NCBI RefSeq assembly: GCF_042186555.1
Contig: NC_133325.1
Span: forward strand, 296,202,543 to 296,266,542
Direction of reading: 5' to 3'
From: Aquarana catesbeiana
Lineage: Eukaryota > Chordata > Amphibia > Anura > Ranidae
Length of the DNA: 64,000 nt
A program made the translations under genes and the position numbers. Under the pieces are notes generated by a model, which was given only the letters and a program-made list of their open reading frames with translations, did no database searches and was not told the DNA's origin. Numbering within the stretch: the first letter of the stretch is position 1; the number at the start of each line of letters is the position of its first letter. Positions 33,641-43,690 of this stretch are shown in pieces.

Positions 33641-36229
33641 GACATTGTTACCTGTCAGGTAACATAATTTATTTATCTATTTACTGTGAAATTACTGGTT
33701 GGAAGTTATAACTTCAAACTGAAGCAATTTGTCCGTTAAGCAACCTGCTTGAGTACAGTTTTTGAAAATATAGTAAATTACCTTAAACACAATATATAAT
33801 AATTATTTGTATATTACTTATGGTAATTAACGACTTGCCACCCAGGCCAATTCTGACACTTCTCTCCTACATGTAAAAATCATAATTTCTTTAATCGTAC
33901 ATCACGGGACACAGAGCCATAGTAATTACTATGTGGGTTATAGTCCACCTTCAGGTGCTGGACACTGGCACACCCTAAACAGGAAGTTGCCTCCCTATAT
34001 AACCCCTTCCACTACTGGGAGTATCTGTTTTTTTGCCAGTGTCTAAGGTGTTGGTCACGAGTAAAGATGTGCTGTGTTGAGCTCCACTGGAGCAATCCTT
34101 GCTGGGGCTAGCTATGCAGCCGGATCCATTCAAAGTGTCTTTTAGGCCGAATTGAATGGTACCCGGGCCTCGTACCTGAAGAAACAAGGTTTTGCCTGTA
34201 ACGCTTCTCTTTTTAGAGAGCTGGACCCCGGAATCCAGTACTTTTGGTATTAAGGCCATAAACTTTTACTGGCGGGGTGCTTTTTACAGGTCCAGGATTG
34301 TGGGTTCCCCGAGGGTCCCCAGTTCCTGAAGGTTTGTTAACAGAACCCACCGTGAAGGGTGAAGAATAGGCCTGCTGGTTTTACCACAGAAAACCCTACG
34401 GCGGGAAAGGTAAGTGGAGTTTTTCTATGGAATTTTTAAATATTCTTATGAAATGTCTCCTTTTAAGTAAATGTTGATGGAGCACGTACCTTCTCATGCT
34501 TTGCTCTGAGTCACACTGTGTCACAGAAGCAGCAGACTTTTTTTCCTCGGCTAGCAGGCAGACCTCCGGTAAGTTTGGTGGGTTTTGCTTCCTCCAGACA
34601 CCCCCACCTGAGCTGATCTCTTCCCCTCTTCAAGAGGCTGAGTATAAAGGAGGACTAAAAACAATCGGCAATGCCATTTTCTTTCACCGCCCCTACACGG
34701 CGGTGGCTTCCAGGTCTCCTCCACGCCATCCCTCCCTCACTCAGCCGATGCTGTTGGATCGGAGGCCCGTGCTTGCGCTGGAAATCTCTTCTTTTTTAAA
34801 TAAAAAAAAGAAAGGAGGGAGGGCACGATGCGACAGTGGGGGCAGGGCTTAACGCGGCATTGGCGTTCTCCAATGTGGGAGTGTTTTTTTAAGAAAAAAA
34901 AACTCCATGTATACTGGCTGGAAAATTGTCGAAGAGACATAAGAGCAAAGAAGAGCATGAAAGAGGTTTTGGTGATACAGGCATTTCCTATTTGACACAT
35001 TTACTATTTGCATCAGGCTGAGCATTAATAGCAGCGGCAGTAGCTCAAGCAGTGGATGGGATTTTGTCTGGTAGTACCTCTGCTTTGTGCATCGGGCTAA
35101 GGTCAGAAGGGGGGGGTTGAAACACCCCCAAAAAAGAGCTAAAAGGGTCTCCCTCAAGCTCTGGAAAGCCTACTCATCTCTACAAATGGCATCCTCCCCT
35201 GAGAGGGGGTGGCTGGTCAGAGTGAGCATCAGGGCCATGAAATATCTGCAACTGTTTTTAACACTGCAGCCCCTGTTTATTTTATGATATTTAAAAAAAA
35301 AAAAAAGTTTAATGACTTTAATCGCATCCCAGTGTGGGTCAAAATGCGACAGGTTCTCTTCCATTACCCAGGAACCTCAAACTGAGTAACTAGGGGCAGG
35401 AGAAGACGAATCTAATCCAATCTTAAGATTGATGGTGCAATTTCTTACTGAATGATCGCTCCACATTTATGTACCCTTAACTAAGTGTTTGGGTTCATTA
35501 AAGCCTCCTCAAGCTGCGCATGCCTTTTCCTGTCCATTCATTGCTGGAAAAGCTTTTTTGTATCTGAGAGGATCACCCCAGATAAGCATTTTTTTCCCAC
35601 CTAAAAAGTTTTCACACTTTATCCTATGGTGGAGGAAATTCACTAAGTAGGGTATACCAGCAATTAACGCTGTTATATCCTCTGTGAATATGTTTGACTT
35701 GTCCTGCAGACAATGCTCAAATGTTTAGGGATCCAACGGATAAAAAGGTGGAATTCCTATTGAAAAGAAAAAAAAACAAAAACTTTTTTTCTTGAGTTGA
35801 GTATCTCAGCCTGTGCTGACAGTAATTGCTTAATCATTGAGAGACCAGTTTAAACAGGTGTTCAAGGTTATCCTGCTCAGCAGGCCCAGGAGGCAGCTTT
35901 ATGTTTCCAATAGTTGCTATGAGAGATTCTATCCTTTTAGGCCTTGCGCCCTTCGCTAAGCACCTTGTAAGAAGCTCCTGGCTAGTCTTCCTTTTTGCGG
36001 TGAAACAGCTATTTGGGGATGTTTTGGATAATACAGTGTCGAGACGAATGGGGGACTTCCTCAATAGCTCCAGCGTACAAACTAGAGTTCCAAGACTTCC
36101 CGTCTCCTCGTTTTTTCAGATCAAACGTTTCTAAGGATCCAGAGAAAAAGAAAAAAGTGATCATGGGGTCCCCATGTAAGAACAGAGGTTGGGGTTTGCT
36201 TCAAACCTCTTTTTTTTTTTCACAGTGCC

Positions 36230-37440
36230 AAATCTGAATGGACATTCTTGATCTCAAAAATCTAAATTCAGTTCCTGAATATAACCACTCTTTTTTTCGT
36301 ATGGAGTCAATCCAAATCAGTTATCTCCATCCTACAAGGAGGAGAACTTCTGGCGTCAATCGACATCAAAGATGCATACCTCCATATGCCCATTTCCTCG
36401 CTCACTAGTAATATCTACTTTTCAAGGTGTAAAATCTTCATTTTCAGTGTGTAGCTCTGCTTTCTGGTCCAGCTACTGCACCTTGAGTGTTTTACAAAGG
36501 TTCTGGCCCCTCTTATAGCAAGATTAAGGGCCCAAGGTATAACGATTATGGTTTACCTAGTCGAGCTGTTCTTGATAGACCAGTCGGTAGCCCGCTTAGA
36601 CCAAAGTATGGTCAAACATTCAACTACCTGGAATATCTAGGTCGGATTCTCAACCTAGGAGAAATCTTCTTTAAAACCATGAAGAAGGCTAAAATACTTG
36701 GGCCTGGTCATAGGTACACCCAGAAAAGGGTATTCTTACCCAGGCAAAGATCAGCACCATAAAGGAACTGATTTAGGTGGTCGAAGCAAGATGAATTCTT
36801 CTATTCAGCTTTGCATGAGGATGTTGGGAAAGATGGTGGCTTCATTCGAGACTGCTGCAAAACAGTATCTTATCAGCTTGGAACAAAGGGTTCAAGCTCT
36901 ACATTCCCAATGTGTCTGACTCCAAAGCCTACAGCCACATCACCCTGATAGCGCCCGATCTCGTCTGATCTTGGAGGCTAAGCAGGGTCGGGCCTGGTTA
37001 GTACCCGGATGAAAAACCACCTGGAAATACCAGGGTGCTGTAGGCTGGGTGCGCCGGAGCCTCAGTTTATGGTTAATATCCAAAAATCTACTAAGGGGAA
37101 AATCCTTCCTTTAGTTACCTGGGAAAAGGCCTTGCCCATTAACATTTTAGAAATTCAGGCAGAGCTCTTGGTCCTGAGGGCCTGAACATTCAGTTTACAG
37201 TATTGTCCTGCCAGGATTCATTCCGACAATGCCACAGCAATGGCTTATATTAATCACCAAGGGGGCACAAGAAGTTGTGCGGCCCAGAGAAAGGTGAATC
37301 ATATCCTATCTTGGGCAGAAAACAATGTACTTCGCCTATCGGCAGTCCTCATTCTAGGAATAGAAATTTGGCAGTGGACTACTTGAGTCGCCAGCAGTTG
37401 TTCCTGGGAGAATGGTTCCTTCACCCCGATATCTTCCTTC
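36230..37440 (+). pseudogene. DIRS RT/RNase H remnant carrying a 5S sequence
   Basis: RT text: ELLASIDIKDAYLHMPISS near 36345, then FNYLEYLGRILNLGEIFF, then SIQLCMRMLGKMVASFETAA (parallel to SLLGRMVYSFEAVP of D). The match continues as far as IPNVSDSK just before the 5S. RNase H text after it: GKILPLVTWEKALPINILEI, NATAMAYINHQGGTRS and VNHILSWAENNV. The two parts are in different frames with stops. The YLDD box is replaced by decayed text (YNDYGLPS). Confidence 0.72.
36927..37046 (+). rRNA. 5S rRNA-like sequence (pseudogene) inside DIRS relic C
   Basis: 120 bases colinear with vertebrate 5S rRNA over the whole length. The start is GCCTACAGCCACATCACCCT and the middle is CGCCCGATCTCGTCTGATCT. 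The internal control region is recognisable (box A AAGCAGGGTCGGGCC, box C-like GGATG), and the sequence ends CAGGGTGCTGTAGGCT. By eye about a tenth of the positions differ from the usual vertebrate sequence, for example GATGAAAAACCACCTGGAAA instead of GATGGGAGACCGCCTGGGAA. No poly(A) and no terminator T run follow. Flanking text on both sides is DIRS coding sequence. Confidence 0.88.
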
Positions 37441-37449
37441 CATAACGCC

Positions 37450-38100
37450 CACTGTCCTATCCTCCACACTCTTCTCCTGTACATACTGCCCTCTGTCATT
37501 CCCTCCACATTCTTCTCCTGTACATACTGCTCAGTATCATTCCCTCCACACTGCTCTGCTGTACATACTGCCCACTCTCATACCATCCACACTCCTCTAC
37601 TGTACATAGTTGCGGCTGTCATACCCTCCACACTCCTCTCCTGTACATACCACCCACTGTCATACCCTCCACACTCCTCTGCTGCACATACTGCCAACGT
37701 TCTTTTTCTCCGCACTCCTCTCCTGTCCATACTGCCCCCATAATACCCTCCACATTCCTCTCCTGTACATACTGCCCCCATCATCCCCTCCACACTCCTC
37801 TCCTGTAGATACTGCCCACTGTCATCTCCTCCACACTCCTCTTTTGTACATGCTGCCCACTGGCATACCCTCCACGCTCCTCTCCTGTACACAGTGCCCA
37901 CTGTCAACCCTCCATACTTCTCTGCTGTGCATACTGCCCACTGTCGTACCCTGAACACTTATCTCCTGTATATAGTGCCCACTGCCATATCCTCCACACT
38001 CCTCTCCTGTACATAGGGCCCACTGTTCTACCCTCCACATTCCTCTCCCTCACCTGCACATACGTCCCACTGTTATACCATCCATACTCCTCCACTAGGC
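37450..38100. repeat. 41-bp minisatellite, ~16 copies
   Basis: The unit is close to CCACACTCCTCTCCTGTACA followed by TACTGCCCACTGTCATACCCT. TCCACA starts recur at 37463, 37504, 37545 and 37586, exactly 41 bases apart, and continue to about 38100 with point changes and small indels. Because 41 is not a multiple of three, each strand reads through all frames in turn. Neither strand has stop codons in the consensus, which explains long chance frames (minus 37958-37578, plus 37610-37954). Confidence 0.92.
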
Positions 38101-38454
38101 CTCTTACCCACAAAAACCGTTATTTAAAATGATATTGAATATCCTCAATGTTACTCTAGAATGGGCACACTTTTGTTCAACTAAAGGAAATCTTCTCAGT
38201 CCTCTTATTTGTACTGCCCATTATTAGTACTCATTTAATTTTGTGATTACTATTGTGGTGTATAGAGGAACATAAGGGTTGTCAGCTACTCTAAATATAC
38301 CACTGGTAAAAAAAAAAGTGTCTCTCAAAATATTTTTGAAATGTTGGCAACTATGCACTTGGGCACTGCCCAAGGGCCACCGGATCAGTAGGGGGCCCCA
38401 TGAGAGGTTCCTGGGATCCTGTGATAAAGCGGTAGTAAACTTCGCTAACATTAT
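38101..38454. other. Short flank between minisatellite and DIRS D
   Basis: No gene or bounded element recognised. AT-rich up to 38340, then a GC-richer GGGCACTGCCCAAGGGCC segment. Confidence 0.4.
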
Positions 38455-38598
38455 TACTTTTCTTTTTCATACATCATGGGACACAGAGTCAGGCTAATTT
38501 TCATTACCTACTGGGTTATATTCTGTCTCCAGGTGAATGGACACTGGTAGAACAAAGGTCTTCAGACAGGAACTGATCCGCTATATAACCCCTCCCAC
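38455..38598 (+). repeat. DIRS D left inverted terminal repeat, outer part
   Basis: TCATACATCATGGGACACAG and AGTCAGGCTAATTTTCATTA, then CTGGGTTATATTCTGTCTCC, form the inverted counterpart of 46620-46735. The repeat continues after the insert at 38599-39228 (CACACAGGAAGCACTTCAG from about 39233). Confidence 0.85.
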
Positions 38599-39228
38599 CA
38601 ATGCTGTATCCTGGCCTAGGCCAACAAGGCCCAGGCCTAGGGCAGCACTTTGCAGGGGGGCAGCACGGAAAGAGTCCCCGCCGACTTGCAATACACTGTT
38701 AGTGTAGCACCAGTCTTGTGGGGCGGACTGGGTTGAGAGGCAAATTAGTCTAGCGCCCCCATAAAGCGGCCTTACTACTTCCGGTATGCGGGCGGCTGGC
38801 ATTCCGCAACTGGGGGGGGGGGGGGGGTGGGGGGCGCCGCTTCTAATTTTGACTGTCCTATTGTCCTGGACCACAAACCTTCCTCACTGTGCTATCTGTT
38901 TTCTGCTGCACCATTGGCATGGTTATATCTTCTTAGTCCTCTCCATAAAATTATCAGAAATTTGTGCTTAAAGTAGAACTATAGGCAACACTTTTTTTTT
39001 CATTTTGGATAGAGTAAGGGAGGGTTATAACACCGTCAGTTTATTTGTTACCATCCCTGTCCCATTGCAGAGATTTCCCTTCACTTCCTGCCCCATAACC
39101 AAAATTTCAGGGCGGGTCTTAAACAGCAAGGGGTGTGGCCTTGACATGAAGGGGTGGGTCATATTTAAATTAGGGGGTGCACGAGTTTAGTGAGGCCTAG
39201 GGCAGCACAAAACCTAAATACACTACTT
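38599..39228. mobile_element. hAT-like insertion in DIRS D left repeat
   Basis: CCTCCCAC occurs on both sides (38591-38598 and 39229-39236), an 8-bp duplication, and the right terminal repeat of the DIRS shows the uninterrupted form. Inside are CCTGGCCTAGGCCAACAAGG near the left, a G-rich run (38812-38832), and GGCCTAGGGCAGCAC at both ends. Termini are weakly inverted (CAATGCTGTATCC and, in complement, AAGTAGTGTATTT). 630 bp, non-coding. Confidence 0.75.
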
Positions 39229-40965
39229 CCTCCCACACAGGAAGCACTTCAGTTTTTTACCAGTGTTTGCAAGGTGGATGGAACGGTTTGTTTGAGCTCT
39301 CTGAGCTCCAGGTCTCTAGTCCCACAAACGGTTCTTAAATGAATCAAGGGATTGACTGATCGAATCCATTTGACACAGGCTTTATATGCTTAGATAAATC
39401 GTACCCGAGCCTCGCAAAGAAAACTCAAGATCCTGCGAGGTTTTGCCTGTAATGCGACCTCTGGGCGCTGGACCCTGCAAAGTGGAATCGTGGACACCAG
39501 CGCTAAGGCATTCCTGCGGGGTGCTGTACAGGTCCAAGGGAGTGGATCCTAAACATAAATAGGGTACCCAGTCCTTGAAGATCCTCAAGTGACAGGAACC
39601 CGCCATGAAGGGTGAAGATTGGGCTCTTGGTTTCTAAGCTGCCCTGCGCCTGGATGGGTAAGTGAAACCCCTTTACTTATTGTGGGGTGTCCTAGTGATT
39701 GTAACAATTAGTCAAGCTAGCTAGAGGCTGGACATCTGTGTGCGGTGACCATACGGGGGGGGGGTTTGGGCTATCTGTGGGTGTTTGCAAAGTGTACTCG
39801 GTGCGCCATTTCACCTTGGTTTACCGGGGCGCATGTGTTCGCAAGAGTGCTGCTATGCTTAGTTTTTTTGGCAGCCATGACGCACGCGGCTTCGCCGCAC
39901 ATGCGCAGTAGCCTTTTATCTGGGCGCACAAGGATTTGCGTCATACGCTAATATAGCCACGCTCATTCACTGGGACCACACACGTGCGCACACACAGAAC
40001 GTTCTGGCACACACCCAGCTTATTTATGCTGTGTAGGCCAAGCATGCGGTGCTTCCAGAAGACAGCTGTGGGACACAGAGAAGGCTCTGAACAGACACTT
40101 GCAGCAGTTCAGTTTTTTTTTTCTTGGGTCACGTGAATCACCAAGTGTTGCTTGGCAGGCTAAAGGTGCTTAGCAGGATTGTTACATAGGGGCTTGGTGA
40201 GCCGGATTAAAGGGTCTCCCTTCTGAGGTGTTTTAATACTACAATATATCAAAAAAAGGTAGTGCAGCGCTGGATTAGTAACCAAGTGAATAAATGTGAG
40301 ATTAAGCACATATAAATTGATTAAACCAAAAAATAGTATTTAAACCATTACATTAACTTATAATAATAAAGGAACCAACCAGTGATGATGGCTAATGAAG
40401 GCTACACCATACAAAGCGTGTAAGTGATAAAAACACAGATACAAATAAAATTAAATTAAAGTTCATAAATGCGATGAATTTGAAGGAGCAGATCCACAGA
40501 TAAAGTCCTGCAGAGTTGTGAAGTTGTATGATCCACCACTTATATAGCCCGTCACCAGATGATAAAAATTGGAGGCTTACCAGAAAGCCTCTGACCGCCC
40601 TTACTCAGGGGGGTCAGAACAGGCTTAGTAGTAGAGGAGAGACTCCTGGGGGTGTCCCACAATGGATTCCATGGACTGACCTTCCGATCTCCTTCTCAGG
40701 CAGCTAGTTAGCAATGGCCAGGGCACCAATACAGAGGAAATGCTCCCAGGAACGCTTCCAATCCTTCCTCCCAGCAAGATCAAGTGATATGAACCACAGA
40801 CCCCAAAAAGAGAGAAAAAAAGGGGACTCAAGTAGTGTAGACAAACTTGGACCATTTGATTTATTGAATAAAAAATTGATTATAAAACTATTCCAGCAAG
40901 GTAACAAGAATAAAACTCCTTTGCCGTTTAAAATAAGATCGCGCATGCGCGGTACGTGCTTGTGT

Positions 40966-41012
40966 TGTGACCCCACGGCCGTTTCGTCACAACTGACGTC
41001 ATCAGGGGTACG
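40966..41012 (-). ncRNA. Hammerhead-ribozyme-like motif, Penelope copy 1
   Basis: On the minus strand: CTGATGA (41005-40999), a GTCA/TGAC stem, GAAA (40985-40982), the palindromic stem III ACGGCCGT and the cleavage triplet position. The CCC before the core can pair with GGG after it (stem I). The triplet is GTG rather than the required NUH, so this copy is predicted to cleave poorly or not at all. One extra base (C) separates CTGATGA from stem II. Confidence 0.5.
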
Positions 41013-41559
41013 CAATCACGCACGCTCATGCGCCTTAAGAACCTGAGCGATGCGCCATACAGCGCGATCATTGGTTAGTCTAAAACCAGAGCTGGTGCTT
41101 ATTGGATGCAGAGAATTATCACACCCAGCCCACCTAAAACAGGAATGAGACGCCCATAGTTAAGTATGCTAAATACTCATCCAAATGTAAGGGGATAATC
41201 CAGGTATTTTACAAGGGAATAATCCACATTGCAAACAATGCCATCTAGTGGTCAAAAATGAGAAATACCCCGAAAACGATTCAAAATAATGCAGAAAAAA
41301 AACATAACAGTTACAATGCAATACCTTCATAAAAAACATATCAAGTATATTTATAAGAGGTGATTATACTAAATATCCCCCATACAATATAGTGCATGAA
41401 GAATTAATGTAAGGCAAATATATCACGAATACTACTAGGTTACCCCGGTCTCCGTGATGCATCACAATCAAGAAATATGTTAAATAAAAAATAAGGAAAA
41501 AGTGAACACCAAAAATAATATAAGGTGAAATGAAACAAAACCTATTCCCAGAGGGGACA

Positions 41560-41763
41560 TCAACTGTTATTAATAAAACAGTTGATGTCCCACTCTATAT
41601 TCAACGCATTGGGGGCATGGCAACCAAGTCTATAGATCCAGTTTGTTTCGGATCTGGAGATAGTCCTCTTGCCATTGCTGCCATGCCAATGTGGAACATA
41701 TTTCTCAATGCCAATAAAAACAGTTCCCTTGGGATCCCTGTTTTTTTCACTCATTTTTTTCAC
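41560..41763 (-). pseudogene. Penelope C-terminal fragment (GIY-YIG end)
   Basis: About 67 codons: KNRDPKGTVFIGIEKYVPHW, then GSNGKRTISRSETNWIYRLG and LNIEWDINCFINNS with a stop. It aligns with residues 512-570 of the protein at 58967-60679 (HNRDPTGTTFVALEKY to INNG), so it is a different member of the same family. No catalytic residues are included. Confidence 0.85.
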
Positions 41764-41871
41764 TCATTTTGTAATGTTATTTTCTAAATTAGCACCTAGC
41801 GCAAGACTTTCTTTCTTTTAATTCTTTTATGTTTTAATACTACACCCAAGTATTCTTTTTGTGGCTAGTAA

Positions 41872-43690
41872 ATGTCTTCAAAAAAGAGGAGCAGGACTAA
41901 CACTACAGAGAAGGGCACACCGGTCATCAGTATCAACGCTACTCCTTCACCCTTTATCACTAAGGATGAACTGCCCTCCGCCCTAGCCGGGTTAGAGCAC
42001 AGGATTGCTGGCATGATTGCTTCCATCCCGCAGGGTAGCAGTAAGCGTCACAGATCTCCCTCCCCGGAGCCTCCTAGTCTGGAGCAAGAATTGGTTGAGG
42101 ATTGGGAAGAGCTTAAAGCTCAGGACTCTGTGGAGGGCCTGGCAGATGAGTCTCCTGAGAAATCTGGACAAGAAGATATCCTGTTGATTTCTGCCTCTCA
42201 GTCGCATAGGCTTTTGATCCTGACTTTGACCGAAATGGTTCGTTCTACCTTTTAAGTTGCCTCTTGCAGAGGTGACTGAGGTCCTCTTTGGGATACCTGA
42301 AGCCTCTTCAGGCCGCACAGGCTTTTCCTCTACACCCACTGTTGGAATAGGCGGTGTATGCTGATTGGGGACATCCTGACAGAATTTTTGTTCTTCCTAA
42401 GAGGTTTTCCCTTTTATATCCCATGGATGAAAAGTTCATTAAAAAATAGAGCATTGCAGCAGTAGAGTAGCAGGAAGCGTGACAGATCCCCTTCCCCGGA
42501 GCCTCCTAGTCTGGAGCAGGAATGGGTTGAGGATGGGGAAGAGCTTAAAGCTCAGGACTCTGTGGAGGGCCTGGCAGATGAGTCTGCTTCCGAGCAATCT
42601 GGACAAGAAGATATCCAGTTGATGTCTGCCTCTGTCCCAGAGGTTTTTGATCCTGACTCTGAGCGAAATGGTTCTTTCTGTCTTTAAGTTGCCTCTTGCA
42701 GAGGTGACTGAGCCCCCCGGTCCTCTTTGGGATCCCTGGGGCCTCTTCAGGCCGCACAGGCGCTCCCTCTACACCCCCTGTTGGAACATGCGGTGTATGC
42801 TGATTGAGAACATCCTTACAGGATTTTTGTTCCTCCTAAGAGGTTTTCCCTTTTATATCCAATGGATGAAAAGTTTGTTAAAAAATGGAGCATGCCAGCA
42901 GTAGATGCAGCAGTCTCTTCCTTAAACAAGAACTTAACTTGTCTGGTAGATAACGCACAGGGTTTGAAAGACCCTGTTGACAAGAAATTGGAGTCATTAT
43001 TAAAGGCTTCCTTTTCTTAGCAAGTTCAGCTATTCAGCCAGCTGTTGCAGTTGGTATCTGCCAGTCCGTAAAGAATCAGATCAAATGGCATGATAGGCCT
43101 AACCAGGAGGATGATCTGCCTGAAAGTAAGACATATTTCTCGAACGCTGTATCTTGCTATTGCCGCCTTAAAGGATTCAATACAGCAGGTTTCTCGTTTG
43201 GCTCTCTCGTCTGTACATCTCGTCTGGCTTAAGAACTGGTCAACCGAGCTTCCTTGTAAAAAGTTATTGACAGGTTTCCCTTTTCATGGGGAATGTTTAT
43301 TTGGTGATCATTTGGACAAATATATCTAAAGGATTTCCGGAGGGAAGAGTTCTCTACTTCCTGTGAAGAAAAGCACCAGACGTTTCTCGTTTTAAAATCT
43401 CAGGGACTGCTTCTTTCAATGTCTCAGCATCAGGGCAGTTCCGCCGCCAACAGGGTACTAGCGCCAGGGGCAAGCCACAAGGCCAGAAGAAGCCCTGGGT
43501 CCAAGATTCTTCTAAACCCAGCACCAAGCCCTCCTTTTGAGGGGACACCCCCACACTCCATCGAGTTGGAGGCTGCTGCACTTTGCGGACATTTAGAGAA
43601 AAATAATTCAGGATGTCTCGCGGTTACAAGCTGGAGTTGCGGGGGGGTTCCCCCTCAAAGGTTTTTAAGATCCAGCGTTCCCTAGGATCC
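41872..43690 (+). pseudogene. DIRS D Gag, with internal duplication
   Basis: Starts MSSKKRSRTNTTEKG at 41872; the first frame is open to 42255, then broken. Recognisable parts: the acidic region SPSPEPPSLEQELVEDWEEL (present twice because of a ~440-bp duplication), VKKWSMPAVDAAV and ALKDSIQQVSRLALSSVHLV, then GECLFGDHLDK (43090-43329). A Ser/Gly/Pro-rich tail follows in the third part. Frameshifts lie near 42250, 42690, 43020 and 43330. Gag of DIRS binds the RNA; its tail overlaps the RT frame near 43565. Confidence 0.8.
42030..42908 (+). repeat. Tandem duplication in DIRS D Gag
   Basis: About 440 bp from AGTAGCAGTAAGCGTCACAG is repeated from about 42469 (AGTAGCAGGAAGCGTGACAG). Both copies share CCCCGGAGCCTCCTAGTCTG, GAAGAGCTTAAAGCTCAGGA and CCTTTTATATCC. 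They differ at scattered sites, so the duplication is not recent. Confidence 0.88.

Larger units (their letters stand above)
33885..37445 (+). mobile_element. DIRS-type retrotransposon relic C
   Basis: The left terminal repeat (33893-34020, ATCACGGGACACAGAGCCA, CTTCAGGTGCTGGACACTGG, CTATATAACCCC) is colinear with that of element D. Leader and decayed Gag follow to about 36130, then RT (36240-36900) and RNase H (37050-37430). A 5S rRNA sequence lies inside the RT/RNase H junction at 36927-37046. The methylase-like and recombinase parts are absent. The coding text runs into the minisatellite at about 37450. Confidence 0.75.
40244..41829 (-). mobile_element. Penelope-like element, collapsed copy
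   Basis: A 15-bp duplication TGTTTTAATACTACA flanks it (40229-40243 and 41830-41844). The left end (GTAGTGCAGCGCTGGATTA) and the region with the hammerhead-like motif near 40970-41012 are colinear with the left arm of the element at 57551. The minus strand at 41763-41560 encodes the last ~65 residues of a Penelope GIY-YIG protein (GSNGKRTISRSETNWIYRL). Straight after this comes the plus-orientation terminus AGCACCTAGCGCAAGA, as in the large copy. RT and the second arm are missing. Nested in the DIRS D leader. Confidence 0.85.

Noticed and set aside
37450..38100. CRISPR-like array because of regular repeats
   Set aside because: The repeats are contiguous 41-bp units without unique spacers and the sequence is a vertebrate genome.
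37578..38113. Minus-strand frames with a repeated EECGGYDSG-like peptide
   Set aside because: The periodic peptide is a by-product of the 41-bp minisatellite, whose unit has no stop codons; no start context or splice sites support a protein.
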